Assembly (NCBI RefSeq): GCF_900111075.1 | Contig: NZ_FOFZ01000012.1 | Coordinates: forward strand, 43,868-107,867 | Length of the DNA: 64,000 nucleotides | Origin: Flavobacterium frigoris | Lineage (GTDB): Bacteria > Bacteroidota > Bacteroidia > Flavobacteriales > Flavobacteriaceae | Direction of reading: 5' to 3' | In this document: piece by piece, positions 9,662-18,601 of the stretch | Layout of the letters: every line of letters starts with the position of its first letter | How positions within the stretch are numbered: position 1 is the first letter of the stretch | Notes under the pieces: generated by a model | Database searches by the model: none | The model's input: only the letters and a program-made list of their open reading frames with translations | What the model was told of the DNA's origin: nothing | Made by a program: the position numbers and the translations under genes

Positions 9662-10198
9662 CATTAGTAATAGGATTTTACTTTAGAAAGTAATGCTTTA
9701 TAATCCAAGTTGCAATAGTAGATAACCATATGAATTATCAAAGTAATTGTAGCATTTTTGACAAAGTATAAAGGAATAGAATCGCGCTTTAGCCAAAATC
9801 TAATTTTTGGCTAAAGCCTTTATCTATGACTAAAATTTCAAACATCTGGCTAAAGTCCGAAGCAATTGAAAAAAGACTAAAATGATAGAATAGATGAAAT
9901 TTAAAAACAAATAGTAGTAAAAATCATAAAATGAAATAACCACTTTTCATTTCTAATACCAATTATGAATTTAGTATGATCCAATATCGATAGTGTTCTA
10001 TTCTTTCATAAACTACACCACTTACTTTGGCTCTCTGAAAGCGTTTCAAGATACGTAAGCAACTTTGCCGAGACGCTTCCAACGTGACAAATAGTATAGT
10101 ACTTGAGATTTTTAACGAAACGATAGTGAACTATAAAATAATTGTAATTACTAGAAGACGAGCTGTATAATGGTCTTCAGAAAAATAACAGTGAATAT
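9662..10198. other. Non-coding stretch with short palindromic repeats
   Basis: No gene is supported here. The stretch holds a strong hairpin (9786-9817), a third half-copy of the same word (TGGCTAAAGTCC near 9845-9856), and further unassigned AT-rich sequence, followed by the Flavo-1-like element. The convergent genes comM and the helicase end on either side. Confidence 0.6.
9786..9817. repeat. REP-like palindrome, possible comM terminator
   Basis: Perfect 13-bp inverted repeat: GCTTTAGCCAAAA at 9786-9798 pairs with TTTTGGCTAAAGC at 9805-9817 across a 6-nt loop. A related word, TGGCTAAAGTCC, follows about 30 nt later, which suggests a REP-like intergenic repeat rather than only a terminator. 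The T-tract after the stem is short. Confidence 0.6.
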
Positions 10199-10281
10199 TA
10201 GCCCCGATAGAAATGAAAATCCTTGTGAGGGCTAGTGTTTAGCCCTCAGAAGGATTGTATTGTATAGCGGGAGATGACGTC
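10199..10281 (+). ncRNA. Flavo-1-like structured RNA element (copy B)
   Basis: It shares with the copy at 29568-29648 the ordered blocks AGCCCCGATAGAA, ATCCTT, TAGCGGGA and a following C-TAAAAAA run. Between the blocks is a different but equally strong hairpin: AATCCTT (10218-10224) with AAGGATT (10250-10256), plus an inner GGGCTA/TAGCCC helix. Conserved flanks with a covarying stem point to structured RNA. The pattern agrees with my memory of the Flavo-1 motif of Bacteroidetes, a candidate non-coding RNA of unknown function. It lies between two convergent genes. Confidence 0.6.
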
Positions 10282-10329
10282 TAAAAAAACGAAATCATTC
10301 TGCTCTTTAAAAAAAGAAATCTTAATTTC

Positions 10330-11616
10330 TTAGTTAGAACGTCTGTCATTATTGGAATTAGGACGTCTCGAGCCAAAGCTATTGTTAGTGCTACGGTTTG
10401 GATTGTCTATTTTTGGTTGCCTTGGAGTTGAATTGCGTTGTTGTCTACCTTGACCTTGTTTAATAGGTTGAGTAGATGCTTTAGGATCTGGCTCAAAACC
10501 TGCAATATTCTCTGTTGGTATTTTTATACCAATCAATTTCTCTATATCGCGTAAAAAAGTAGTTTCGTCAGGGCTAAATAGAGAAATCGCTTCTCCATTT
10601 GCTCCGGCTCTTCCTGTACGACCAATGCGGTGCACATAATCTTCGGGAATATTAGGCAATTCAAAATTGACAACATGTGGTAATAATGGGATATCCAGAC
10701 CACGAGCTGCAATATCTGTAGCAACCAAAGCGGTTAGACTTCCATTTTTAAAACCTGCTAAGGCTTTAGTTCGTGCTCCTTGTCCTTTATTTCCGTGAAT
10801 TGCTGCTGCTTGAATACCAGCGCTAATCATACTTTCAGTAAGTTTATTGGCGCCTTGTTTGGTTCGAGTAAATACCAAAATCTGTTTCCAGTTTCCTTCC
10901 GTAATCAATTTGATAATTAATTCTGTTTTTTTCTCTTTTGCAACAGGATACACTTTTTGAGTAATAGCGTCGACAGTTGTGTTTTCTGGTGTTGCTTCTA
11001 CCTGAACTGGTTTGTGCAAAATACCCATTGCCAATTTCTTAATGTCTTTTGAAAAGGTTGCAGAAAACATTAAGTTTTGCCTTTTTGCAGGTAATACTTT
11101 CAGTATGCGCTCAATGTCTCGTAAAAAACCCATGTCTAACATACGATCTGCTTCATCTAGAACTAAGATTTCGACTTTTGAAAGTGTTAATAAACCTTGA
11201 TTTTGTAAATCGATTAATCGACCTGGAGTAGCAACTAAAATATCGACACCTTGTTTAAGTTGAGCCACTTGTGGTTTTTGATTTACACCGCCAAAAATAA
11301 CGGCAGAGCGTAAATCTAAAAATTCACTGTATTCTTTTATATTGGCAAGTATTTGAGCCGCTAGTTCTCGTGTTGGGGTTAATATTAAGGCACGAATAGG
11401 TCTGTGGCTTAAGTGTTTTCCTTGCGATAATGTCTGTAATATTGGTAGCGTGAAACCGGCTGTTTTTCCTGTTCCTGTTTGTGCAGATGCTAATACATCT
11501 TTACCTTCTAGTATAGGTGGAATTGCTTTTTGTTGTATTGGAGAAGGGTTTGTGTACCCTTTTTTGCTGATGGCTTTTAATAAAGCATCAGATAAGCCTA
11601 ATGAGTTGAATGACAT
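10330..11616 (-). CDS. rhlE: DEAD-box RNA helicase, RhlE type
   Basis: 428 residues. The Q motif is [14 protein letters not shown], motif [12 protein letters not shown] (about 45-55), motif Ib TPGR, motif II DEAD near residue 155, motif III SAT, and motif [12 protein letters not shown] near 330. After the two RecA domains comes a basic, low-complexity tail (about 375-428) rich in R, Q, N, S and P that should bind RNA non-specifically. RhlE-type helicases remodel rRNA or mRNA in ribosome assembly and RNA decay, often important in the cold. Monocistronic by position. Confidence 0.93.
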   Translation of the reverse strand: MSFNSLGLSDALLKAISKKGYTNPSPIQQKAIPPILEGKDVLASAQTGTGKTAGFTLPILQTLSQGKHLSHRPIRALILTPTRELAAQILANIKEYSEFLDLRSAVIFGGVNQKPQVAQLKQGVDILVATPGRLIDLQNQGLLTLSKVEILVLDEADRMLDMGFLRDIERILKVLPAKRQNLMFSATFSKDIKKLAMGILHKPVQVEATPENTTVDAITQKVYPVAKEKKTELIIKLITEGNWKQILVFTRTKQGANKLTESMISAGIQAAAIHGNKGQGARTKALAGFKNGSLTALVATDIAARGLDIPLLPHVVNFELPNIPEDYVHRIGRTGRAGANGEAISLFSPDETTFLRDIEKLIGIKIPTENIAGFEPDPKASTQPIKQGQGRQQRNSTPRQPKIDNPNRSTNNSFGSRRPNSNNDRRSN

Positions 11617-11856
11617 AAATTCTGTTTATGAAGCAAACTATATTATTTAGCGTACTTCTTTAATTTGGCGCGAAGATACTGCTTATTTTTCCGTTGTTTT
11701 TTTAATGATTGACTTTGTTTCAATAAAAATGTTACTTTGTTTTTAATTCGGCTAAAATAAGACCAATAATCAAATGTTTATAATCCTTTAATTTTCAGAC
11801 ATTAGTATAATAGGGTAGTGGTGAAAAAGGGTTGTTTAAGATAAAGAGTAAACAAA

Positions 11857-11881
11857 AAAATCGGGAAGAAATCCCGATTTT
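11857..11881. terminator. Rho-independent terminator
   Basis: Perfect 10-bp inverted repeat AAAATCGGGA / TCCCGATTTT (11857-11866 and 11872-11881, 5-nt loop) with A and T runs on both sides. It lies 24 nt past the stop of the zinc peptidase gene on the minus strand, whose transcript it should end. Confidence 0.85.
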
Positions 11882-11904
11882 AATTAGTGTAGTATCTTTA
11901 TTTT

Positions 11905-12765
11905 TTATCTTATTTCGTCAAATGTATTTCCTTGTTTGATATCACCGGTTTTATAGCCTTTCATAAACCAATACTTGCGTTGTTCTGAAGTTCCGTGTGT
12001 AAAAGATTCTGGTACGATGTGTCCTTGCATTTTAGATTGAATAGCATCATCACCTACGGCATGTGCAGCGCTTAGTGCTTCGTCAAGATCTCCCGCTTCG
12101 AGTATATCATTCATTTTCTGGTTGTAGTGTGTCCAAACGCCTGCATAAAAGTCAGCTTGAAGTTCTAGTGCTACTGATAATTTATTAGCTTCTGCCTTCG
12201 ATTTTCCTTGTTGCAGCCGTCTCATTTTATCAGAAGTACCCAATAAAGTTTGTACATGATGCCCTATTTCATGTGCAATTACATAAGCAGTGGCAAAATC
12301 TCCGCCCTGAGCTCCAAAACGAGTTTTCAATTCTTCGAAAAAGGTTAAATCCATGTAGACCTTTTGGTCAGCCGGACAATAGAAAGGGCCAGAATCTGAG
12401 GTTGCATTACCGCATTCAGTTTCAACGGCATCAGTAAATAAAACTAAATTTGGCTTTTTATAATTGAGATTATTTTCTGTAAATATTTTCTTCCACACAT
12501 CTTCATTGTCAACTAAAATTGCATTTATAAAATCTTGCTCTTCTAATTCTTTTGCGGTTAGATCTCTTTGCTCAGTAGGAGTATTTTGACCTTGATTCAT
12601 TTGTTCTAAAACAGGAGTAAGCATTTGGGCATTTTCACCGCCAAAAACATTTATCAAAAGTATTATAATCCCTATGATACCTCCTCCTACAACCGTTTTA
12701 CCACCAGAGGACATTCCTCTTCGGTCTTCTAAATTATCACTTTTTCGTCTGCCTTGCCATTTCAT
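11905..12765 (-). CDS. ypfJ: Neutral zinc metallopeptidase, YpfJ family
   Basis: 286 residues. The start MKWQGRRKSDNLEDRRG and the following glycine-rich hydrophobic segment (GGGIIGIIILLINVFGG, about 26-42) are typical of this family and suggest a membrane anchor. The zincin site is AHEIGHHVQ near residue 165, with ELQADFYAGVW downstream as the third-ligand region. FYCPADQKVYMDL precedes the site. The family is widespread and its substrate is not known. The C-terminus SEQRKYWFMKGYKTGD is well conserved in the family. Stand-alone gene ending at the 11857-11881 terminator. Confidence 0.9.
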   Translation of the reverse strand: MKWQGRRKSDNLEDRRGMSSGGKTVVGGGIIGIIILLINVFGGENAQMLTPVLEQMNQGQNTPTEQRDLTAKELEEQDFINAILVDNEDVWKKIFTENNLNYKKPNLVLFTDAVETECGNATSDSGPFYCPADQKVYMDLTFFEELKTRFGAQGGDFATAYVIAHEIGHHVQTLLGTSDKMRRLQQGKSKAEANKLSVALELQADFYAGVWTHYNQKMNDILEAGDLDEALSAAHAVGDDAIQSKMQGHIVPESFTHGTSEQRKYWFMKGYKTGDIKQGNTFDEIR

Positions 12766-12850
12766 ATGATTTCAATTTTTGATGCTTTTTTTTAATAAAA
12801 GAGTATCGAAGATATGTAATTTTTTAATTAAAAATAAACTTTTTATACTT

Positions 12851-15800
12851 CTATGAAGTTGTCCACTTAATTATAGCTTCTTCGATTACGCTCTTTATGA
12901 TTGGTTTTGATATATAATCGTTCATACCTGCTTCTATACATTTTTCGTTTACTTCTACTCCAGTTCCAGCTGTTATTGCGATTATTGGAACTGAGGCGCC
13001 AGTATTTAATTTTCTTATTGCTTTTGTCGCTTCATAGCCATTCATTATTGGCATCTGTATGTCCATAAAGATAATATCTGGCATTATGTTTTCATATTCA
13101 TTTAAAGCAAGCTGTCCATTCGAAATTTCATGAATAATGGCTTTTGGAAGGACATTTTTAATAATTGTTTTTAGCAATAACATATTAATTTTATTGTCCT
13201 CAACTAGCATTATTTTTATTGCTGTAAAAAAATCATTAGAAAGAAAATCAAAATGGCGAACAATTGCATCCTTTTTGTTTAAAGGAGTAATTTCGATTTC
13301 TGATTCATTACTTATTTGTAAATCTAAATCAAAATAGAAAGTACTACCAACTCCAATTTCACTAATGAGTTGCAACTGGCTATCCATGAGTCCTAACAAT
13401 TTGTTTGAAATTGTAAGACCTAAGCCGGTGCCACCAAATTTTTTAGTTGTGGAGCTATCTTCTTGTGAAAATGCTTTGAAAATTTTCTGTTGATTTTTCT
13501 TTAAAATTCCAATTCCGGAATCTAGTACCGCAAAACGGATTTTACTCGTAGATTTATTAAATTCGATTATTGAAATGTCTAATTTTACAAACCCATTTTC
13601 TGTGAATTTTACAGCATTAGCTAAAAGGTTAATTAGGATTTGTTTTAATCGTATGTTATCGACCCAGAAATAGGCTGGTATTTCTGGAGCTACTTGGAGT
13701 TCTAAGTGAAGTTTCTTTTGATTTGATTCATACTGGATTAGATCAATAATTTGGTTTAAAGTATCTTTAATTTGATGTTTTTCGATATGCAAGTCAAGTT
13801 TTCCTGCTTCAATTTTTGAAAAATCAAGGATGTCATTTACAATTCCCAACAAGGAATGGGCTGACTGATTAACGGTAATCATATGTTTTTGCTGGACTTC
13901 CTCAAGTTTAGTTTTCATCAATAGGTCGGTAAAACCAATGATTCCATTTAAAGGAGTTCTGATTTCATGGCTCATATTAGCAAGAAACTCTGATTTGGCT
14001 TTATTAGCTGCTTCAGCATACTCAAGGCTTTTTATGGCATCTTCGGCCAGTTTTCGTGTTGTTATGTCTAGCATTATACCTTCAATATAGGTAATTTTAC
14101 CATTATTGATTACGGCATCCCCAAACTCTTCTACCCAAACGATTTCCCCTTTTTTATTTGTGATTCGGTATGTGAAATGAAAAGGCTGAGATTTAGATAA
14201 TCTATTTTTAGATTCAGTATTCACTCGATCAAAATCTTCTGGGTGAATCAGGTCGCTATAATGAATTCTTTTTTCTAAGAATTCGCTTTTATCATAACCT
14301 GTTAGCTTCTTAATTTCATCATTGAGATATATTTTAGTATATTTTGTATCGTTCTCAGAAAGGTAAACAGTCCCCGGAATATTATTAGCTAATAGACGGA
14401 ATTTTTCCTCACTTTCATACATAGCCTTTTGTCCTGTGATACGTTCTATGGAGGAAGCAATATTACTAGCCAGTGATTGAAGAATATTGATTTCGTCTTC
14501 AGACCATTTTTTTTCTTCGGAGGTGTCATCAAACCCTAAAAATCCATGAAATTTATTTTTTATAAAAATTGGAAAAAGGATTAAGGAAATAACATCTACT
14601 TGTAGCAACTTGTTTTTTAACGACTCATTATTAATTTTTGATACCGTAGCTTCAAAAATTTTATTATCTAATATCGGTAGAATCAATTCTTCAAAAAATT
14701 CATGGGGTAAATTCTGAAGCTCAGGATTATTCTCGGTCAAAGAGCTATTATGATATACCCATCTGTATTTTTGGCTTATTAAATTTGTATTGAAATCATT
14801 TTCATAGTAATAGGCACGATGTGATTTCGTGGCGTTCCCCATAATAAGCAAAACATCAGAAAAAATAGCATCTATATCGTTACTGTTTAAAAACTTTTCG
14901 TTGCATTTAGTCATTGCAGCCAGTAATTCACTCTTATATGTTAATTTGTTTTCAATATCCAACCTCATTTTGGACTCAAATGCTATCGCTATGATATCAG
15001 AAACGGATCTTGAGAAATTTATATCCTCGTTATCCCATTGCTTAGGCTCATCTACAGCTTCAATACAAAGAATCCCTTTTAATTCACCATTAATAAAAAC
15101 AGGGGTATCAAGAAGTGAAACGATGTTGTTTTTAGGAATGTAGTCAACAAATAATTCCCTAGTGATATCATTTGCATAGACATCAGAAGCGACAATTTGC
15201 ATTTTATTTTCAACTGTTGAAAAGTATTTTGGGGATGATTTTTTTACAAGTTCTTGGTCGTTAGAAAATTCATTAGTTTTTAAATCATATAGTTGCATAC
15301 AAAGCAATTTATTTTCAAAATAATTCCAATAACTAGCTCGATTAACGCTAATTGTAATAGTGGTAATTTCTAAAATTGATTTTAGTTTAGATTCTAAACT
15401 TTCATTGTTAGAATAACTCTTTGAGGTAAATACTTTTAAAGCGGCACTGTATTTTAAATTTTTTATTTGTCGTTCACTTTTTTCCTTTTCAATGTTTTTT
15501 AAGAAGGTAATATCTCTTGCAATAACTGAATAACCAGTAATTTTTCTGTTTTCATCTCTATTGATTGTTACTTTTTGAGAAATCCATATTTCGGCTCCAT
15601 TTTTATTAATAATAGGAAATTCAAAACTAGGGAAGTTTATCATTTCCTCTGTCGAATTAGCATAGAAATCAAGTACTCTTTGTTGGAAACCATCTTTGAT
15701 TAAATGCTCAAATTTTGAGCTATACAACTCTTTAAGAGTGAATCCAGTGACTATTTCAGAGTTTTTATTTATAAAGATGTAAGCGCCATAACGGTCTAGT

Positions 15801-16906
15801 TCATAAATTATATCATAAGCAGATTCAACTATGTTTTCATATCTTTTTTGTGTTTTTATTTGCTGTGTTACGTCATGACCAATGCCAATAACTAAATCCT
15901 TAGTATATTTTTTATCATGCCATTCTATATGCTTGTATTCTCCATTTTTGCATTTCAGTTTCCTAACGAAAACTCTTTCAACAGATTCAGTATCATGAAA
16001 TTTTTCACCAGTAAATTCAGGATCTTCTGTGACATTCCAAAATAACATGCCCATAACTTCATCTACTGAATACCCTAAAATAGGAACGATTGTCTTACTA
16101 CAAAATAAAATTTCGCCTTTTCTATTAGATACAAGAATAAGAGAGTTTCCATTATTTATTATTTGATCAGAAAAACGAAATTTGTCTTTAATATTTAAAG
16201 CTATGATATGCTGAATGAAATTTATTGTAAAAATAATTAAAGAAAAATTAAATAGTGCTATCGTTGTTTTGAGAGGTAACATTTCAAAATAAGTAGCAAT
16301 CACAATGTATGAAAAAGCAGTCGCTGCAAAAAACCAATATAATTTTATAGGTCTAAAAACGGTGTGAGCAAAATAAAAAACGACAGTAAAAGCAATAACT
16401 GGTATGATATCGGTTGGTGTGAAAAGTAAATTTCTACATATTATACCAAAGTAGATTATGTAAAATATAATGAATATCTTTTGTATATTCTTAAAAATCA
16501 GAGGCGAGATTGTACTAATTGCGTAAATAATTAAACAAAAAACACCTGTACTAACATTTATAAGGAGTAAGCTTATTGGTCGTACACTAAAAATTTCATA
16601 ATTGATTTCAACAATAATCGTTGTAATTGCAAAGAAGAGAAGATAAAGCTGGTATTCCTTATTATGTATATATTCGTCGTTATTTTTTGCGATTAATATA
16701 CTCTTTAAACTATTTTTTGTTTTGTAAAGAGTAAAAAAAAACAAAGCAAATAAAACCAATAAAGTCCCCCATAGTAAAGGGGTCTTAATTGAAATACTCA
16801 TAACACTTAAGCCTATTGAAGACAGTATAGCTTTTGGTGGCGAAAGCCAACCAAAGGAACCAAGGTATGAAACTATTGGATTAAAAAAACTATAGTAATG
16901 TACCAT
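12851..16906 (-). CDS. Membrane-bound hybrid sensor histidine kinase with PAS and GAF domains and a receiver
   Basis: 1351 residues. Residues 1-230 hold six or seven hydrophobic segments. Then, in order: PAS (about 245-350, ILVSNRKGEILFCSK), PAS/PAC (355-475), two GAF-like domains (about 490-650 and 660-835), PAS/PAC (845-960), HisKA with FLANMSHEIRTPLNGIIGF and the phospho-His near 980, HATPase (NLLANAVKFTENG, DSGIGILKKNQQ, GGTGLGLTISNKLL), and a C-terminal receiver with MLVEDNKINMLL and phospho-acceptor in DIIFMDIQMPIMNG near 1280. No DNA-binding output or partner regulator is encoded nearby, so the receiver probably passes phosphate to a distant Hpt or regulator. The input signal is unknown. 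Confidence 0.93.
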   Translation of the reverse strand: MVHYYSFFNPIVSYLGSFGWLSPPKAILSSIGLSVMSISIKTPLLWGTLLVLFALFFFTLYKTKNSLKSILIAKNNDEYIHNKEYQLYLLFFAITTIIVEINYEIFSVRPISLLLINVSTGVFCLIIYAISTISPLIFKNIQKIFIIFYIIYFGIICRNLLFTPTDIIPVIAFTVVFYFAHTVFRPIKLYWFFAATAFSYIVIATYFEMLPLKTTIALFNFSLIIFTINFIQHIIALNIKDKFRFSDQIINNGNSLILVSNRKGEILFCSKTIVPILGYSVDEVMGMLFWNVTEDPEFTGEKFHDTESVERVFVRKLKCKNGEYKHIEWHDKKYTKDLVIGIGHDVTQQIKTQKRYENIVESAYDIIYELDRYGAYIFINKNSEIVTGFTLKELYSSKFEHLIKDGFQQRVLDFYANSTEEMINFPSFEFPIINKNGAEIWISQKVTINRDENRKITGYSVIARDITFLKNIEKEKSERQIKNLKYSAALKVFTSKSYSNNESLESKLKSILEITTITISVNRASYWNYFENKLLCMQLYDLKTNEFSNDQELVKKSSPKYFSTVENKMQIVASDVYANDITRELFVDYIPKNNIVSLLDTPVFINGELKGILCIEAVDEPKQWDNEDINFSRSVSDIIAIAFESKMRLDIENKLTYKSELLAAMTKCNEKFLNSNDIDAIFSDVLLIMGNATKSHRAYYYENDFNTNLISQKYRWVYHNSSLTENNPELQNLPHEFFEELILPILDNKIFEATVSKINNESLKNKLLQVDVISLILFPIFIKNKFHGFLGFDDTSEEKKWSEDEINILQSLASNIASSIERITGQKAMYESEEKFRLLANNIPGTVYLSENDTKYTKIYLNDEIKKLTGYDKSEFLEKRIHYSDLIHPEDFDRVNTESKNRLSKSQPFHFTYRITNKKGEIVWVEEFGDAVINNGKITYIEGIMLDITTRKLAEDAIKSLEYAEAANKAKSEFLANMSHEIRTPLNGIIGFTDLLMKTKLEEVQQKHMITVNQSAHSLLGIVNDILDFSKIEAGKLDLHIEKHQIKDTLNQIIDLIQYESNQKKLHLELQVAPEIPAYFWVDNIRLKQILINLLANAVKFTENGFVKLDISIIEFNKSTSKIRFAVLDSGIGILKKNQQKIFKAFSQEDSSTTKKFGGTGLGLTISNKLLGLMDSQLQLISEIGVGSTFYFDLDLQISNESEIEITPLNKKDAIVRHFDFLSNDFFTAIKIMLVEDNKINMLLLKTIIKNVLPKAIIHEISNGQLALNEYENIMPDIIFMDIQMPIMNGYEATKAIRKLNTGASVPIIAITAGTGVEVNEKCIEAGMNDYISKPIIKSVIEEAIIKWTTS

Positions 16907-16968
16907 AGAAAATATTTATTTGAATTGACAATATTAACAGTAATAAGTCAGTAATTTAATGAATATTT

Positions 16969-17021
16969 ATAATATAAAACGTGATTTAATCATATTAAAA
17001 ATAACTGACGTTTTATATTAT
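16969..17021. repeat. Long AT-rich inverted repeat
   Basis: Perfect 14-bp arms, ATAATATAAAACGT (16969-16982) and ACGTTTTATATTAT (17008-17021), separated by 25 nt. It lies between the start of the histidine kinase gene and the stop of the membrane protein gene (both minus). It could terminate the upstream transcript, but GC content is too low for a classical terminator, so a regulator site upstream of the kinase is equally possible. Confidence 0.5.
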
Positions 17022-17038
17022 TTTAGATAAAATAGGGA

Positions 17039-17821
17039 CTATGTGTTTATTGACAATTCTCCCTCATGGTCAAACCCGATAATTTCACTATATATCGCGT
17101 AATACATCGAATAAATAAAAGGCAATGTGAAAAATACTCCAACGCAACACCCAATAAATCCAACCATTGATCCAATAACTGCTACAACGATTAGGGCAAG
17201 TAGGATTAGGGGCTGTTTTGAAACAATTGAAAAACTATATTTTATTGCATCTATAGCGTTGCTATCACTAAAAATGATAAGTGGAATTGTCAGTATCGTG
17301 AAAAAAGATAGGGCAAGAGAGACCATAGGTCCAATGAGAATAATTCCGCTATAATTTAATCCCATAGATATTCCATTACCTAACACCAAGATTAAAAATG
17401 TTGCAATAAAAATTTGTATAAAATACTTTGTTGAATAGTAACTAAAAACGGTTGAAACATGAAATTCCTCATCTCTTTCGGCACAATAAGCCATTTTTAT
17501 TAATCCGGCTTGCAACGGACTAAGTAAAGAAGAAAATAAAATAGAGGCTCCCATATAGAAAATCAGATTTATTCCACTAAGGGTTTCCATATTAAGGGTT
17601 AGCTCTTTCATAGATTCCTGTGATAGTGCTGCTACACCTAAAATACTAATGCCTAAACTTGCTATGATTGTCATCAAGATGACCATAAACACAAAGATCA
17701 TAAGTCCTGCATAGAGGGCTATTTTTTTATAATTTTCAAATGCTTTGTTGAAAACATCAGCAAAATCCAACTGATATCCATTTCGTAGTACTTCTTCTAT
17801 TCGGTCTTGTTTCAAATTCAT
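17039..17821 (-). CDS. Polytopic membrane protein of unknown function
   Basis: 260 residues with about six hydrophobic segments (roughly 35-65, 85-110, 128-150, 155-175, 178-195, 208-245). A short soluble N-terminus, LKQDRIEEVLRNGYQLDFADVFNKAFENYKK, matches a Bacteroidetes group of uncharacterised integral membrane proteins, whose members often carry misleading names in databases. The glycine-rich last segments (VVAVIGSMVGFIGCCVGVFFTLPFIYSMYYAIY) are typical. No catalytic motif is evident. It lies 43 nt upstream of nothing in common with its neighbours; shared transcription with the nitroreductase gene upstream is possible (42-nt gap). Confidence 0.7.
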   Translation of the reverse strand: MNLKQDRIEEVLRNGYQLDFADVFNKAFENYKKIALYAGLMIFVFMVILMTIIASLGISILGVAALSQESMKELTLNMETLSGINLIFYMGASILFSSLLSPLQAGLIKMAYCAERDEEFHVSTVFSYYSTKYFIQIFIATFLILVLGNGISMGLNYSGIILIGPMVSLALSFFTILTIPLIIFSDSNAIDAIKYSFSIVSKQPLILLALIVVAVIGSMVGFIGCCVGVFFTLPFIYSMYYAIYSEIIGFDHEGELSINT

Positions 17822-17863
17822 TTTTTATTTGGTTTTGTATTGGTTTAAAATAGTAAAGTGGGA

Positions 17864-18601
17864 TTATAATTTAAAATAGACTTCTTCAAAGGGAACTCTG
17901 AATCGTTCTCCATAAACGCCAGATTCCTCCCTTATTCCGCAGCCGATAATCATATTTATTTCAGCTGCAGATGGTAAATTTAATATTTTTTTTACTCGTA
18001 GAGAATCAAAACCTTCCATTGGGCAAGTGTCATAATTTATGGCAGCCATACTAATCATAAAGTTTTGCGCGGCTAGTGCAGCACTTTTTTGAGCTACTAT
18101 TCGCATATCGCTTCTTCGGGCTTGTCTGTAAATAGGCTTGAATATTCCGATGATTTGAAAAACAAGAAACTTTAGAGCACCCAAAATTCCAATGAAATCA
18201 AAGTAGAGCGTGGGAACAATTTTTTGATAATAGTTCAGGGCAAATTTTTCTCTTTTCGAATAGTCTGCCGGTGGTTTTTCACCATACTGTGATTTTAAAA
18301 AAGAAACATTTGACTGTACTCTTTTTCTCCAGAGATCTTTTCTAGCCACCACGACAACCATTTGACGGGCAGTTTTTGCCGCATTTTGATTAAAGCTTGC
18401 CTGTGTGAGCTTTTCTAAAACTTCGGGTGTGGTAATTTGGTAGAATTCCCAGAGTTGCATATTACTACTTGTAGGAGCTAGTGTAGCTAATCGAATACAT
18501 TCTTTTACTTTTTCATTATCAAGGGCTTCGTTTTTAAAGACCCGTACAGAACGTCTGTATTGTATGGCTTCGCTTACTGATTTCTCTTTAATTAAATCCA
18601 T
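17864..18601 (-). CDS. Nitroreductase family FMN oxidoreductase
   Basis: 245 residues. The N-terminal flavin-phosphate-binding block is AIQYRRSVRVFKNEALDNEKV (RRSVR, about residues 16-20). APTSSNMQLWEF near 40 and AAQNFMISMAAINYDTCPMEGFD near 175-195 are family signatures. Members reduce nitro groups, quinones or enones with NAD(P)H. An insertion around 100-150 with hydrophobic character (YFDFIGILGALKFLVFQIIGIF) may contact the membrane. The gene overlaps the end of the aldehyde dehydrogenase gene by 10 nt, so the two form an operon. Confidence 0.85.
   Translation of the reverse strand: MDLIKEKSVSEAIQYRRSVRVFKNEALDNEKVKECIRLATLAPTSSNMQLWEFYQITTPEVLEKLTQASFNQNAAKTARQMVVVVARKDLWRKRVQSNVSFLKSQYGEKPPADYSKREKFALNYYQKIVPTLYFDFIGILGALKFLVFQIIGIFKPIYRQARRSDMRIVAQKSAALAAQNFMISMAAINYDTCPMEGFDSLRVKKILNLPSAAEINMIIGCGIREESGVYGERFRVPFEEVYFKL

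Noticed and set aside
9662..10198. Small genes in the gap after comM
   Set aside because: Short frames exist on both strands but none has a plausible start, composition or recognisable product. The stretch is better explained by repeats and the structured RNA element.
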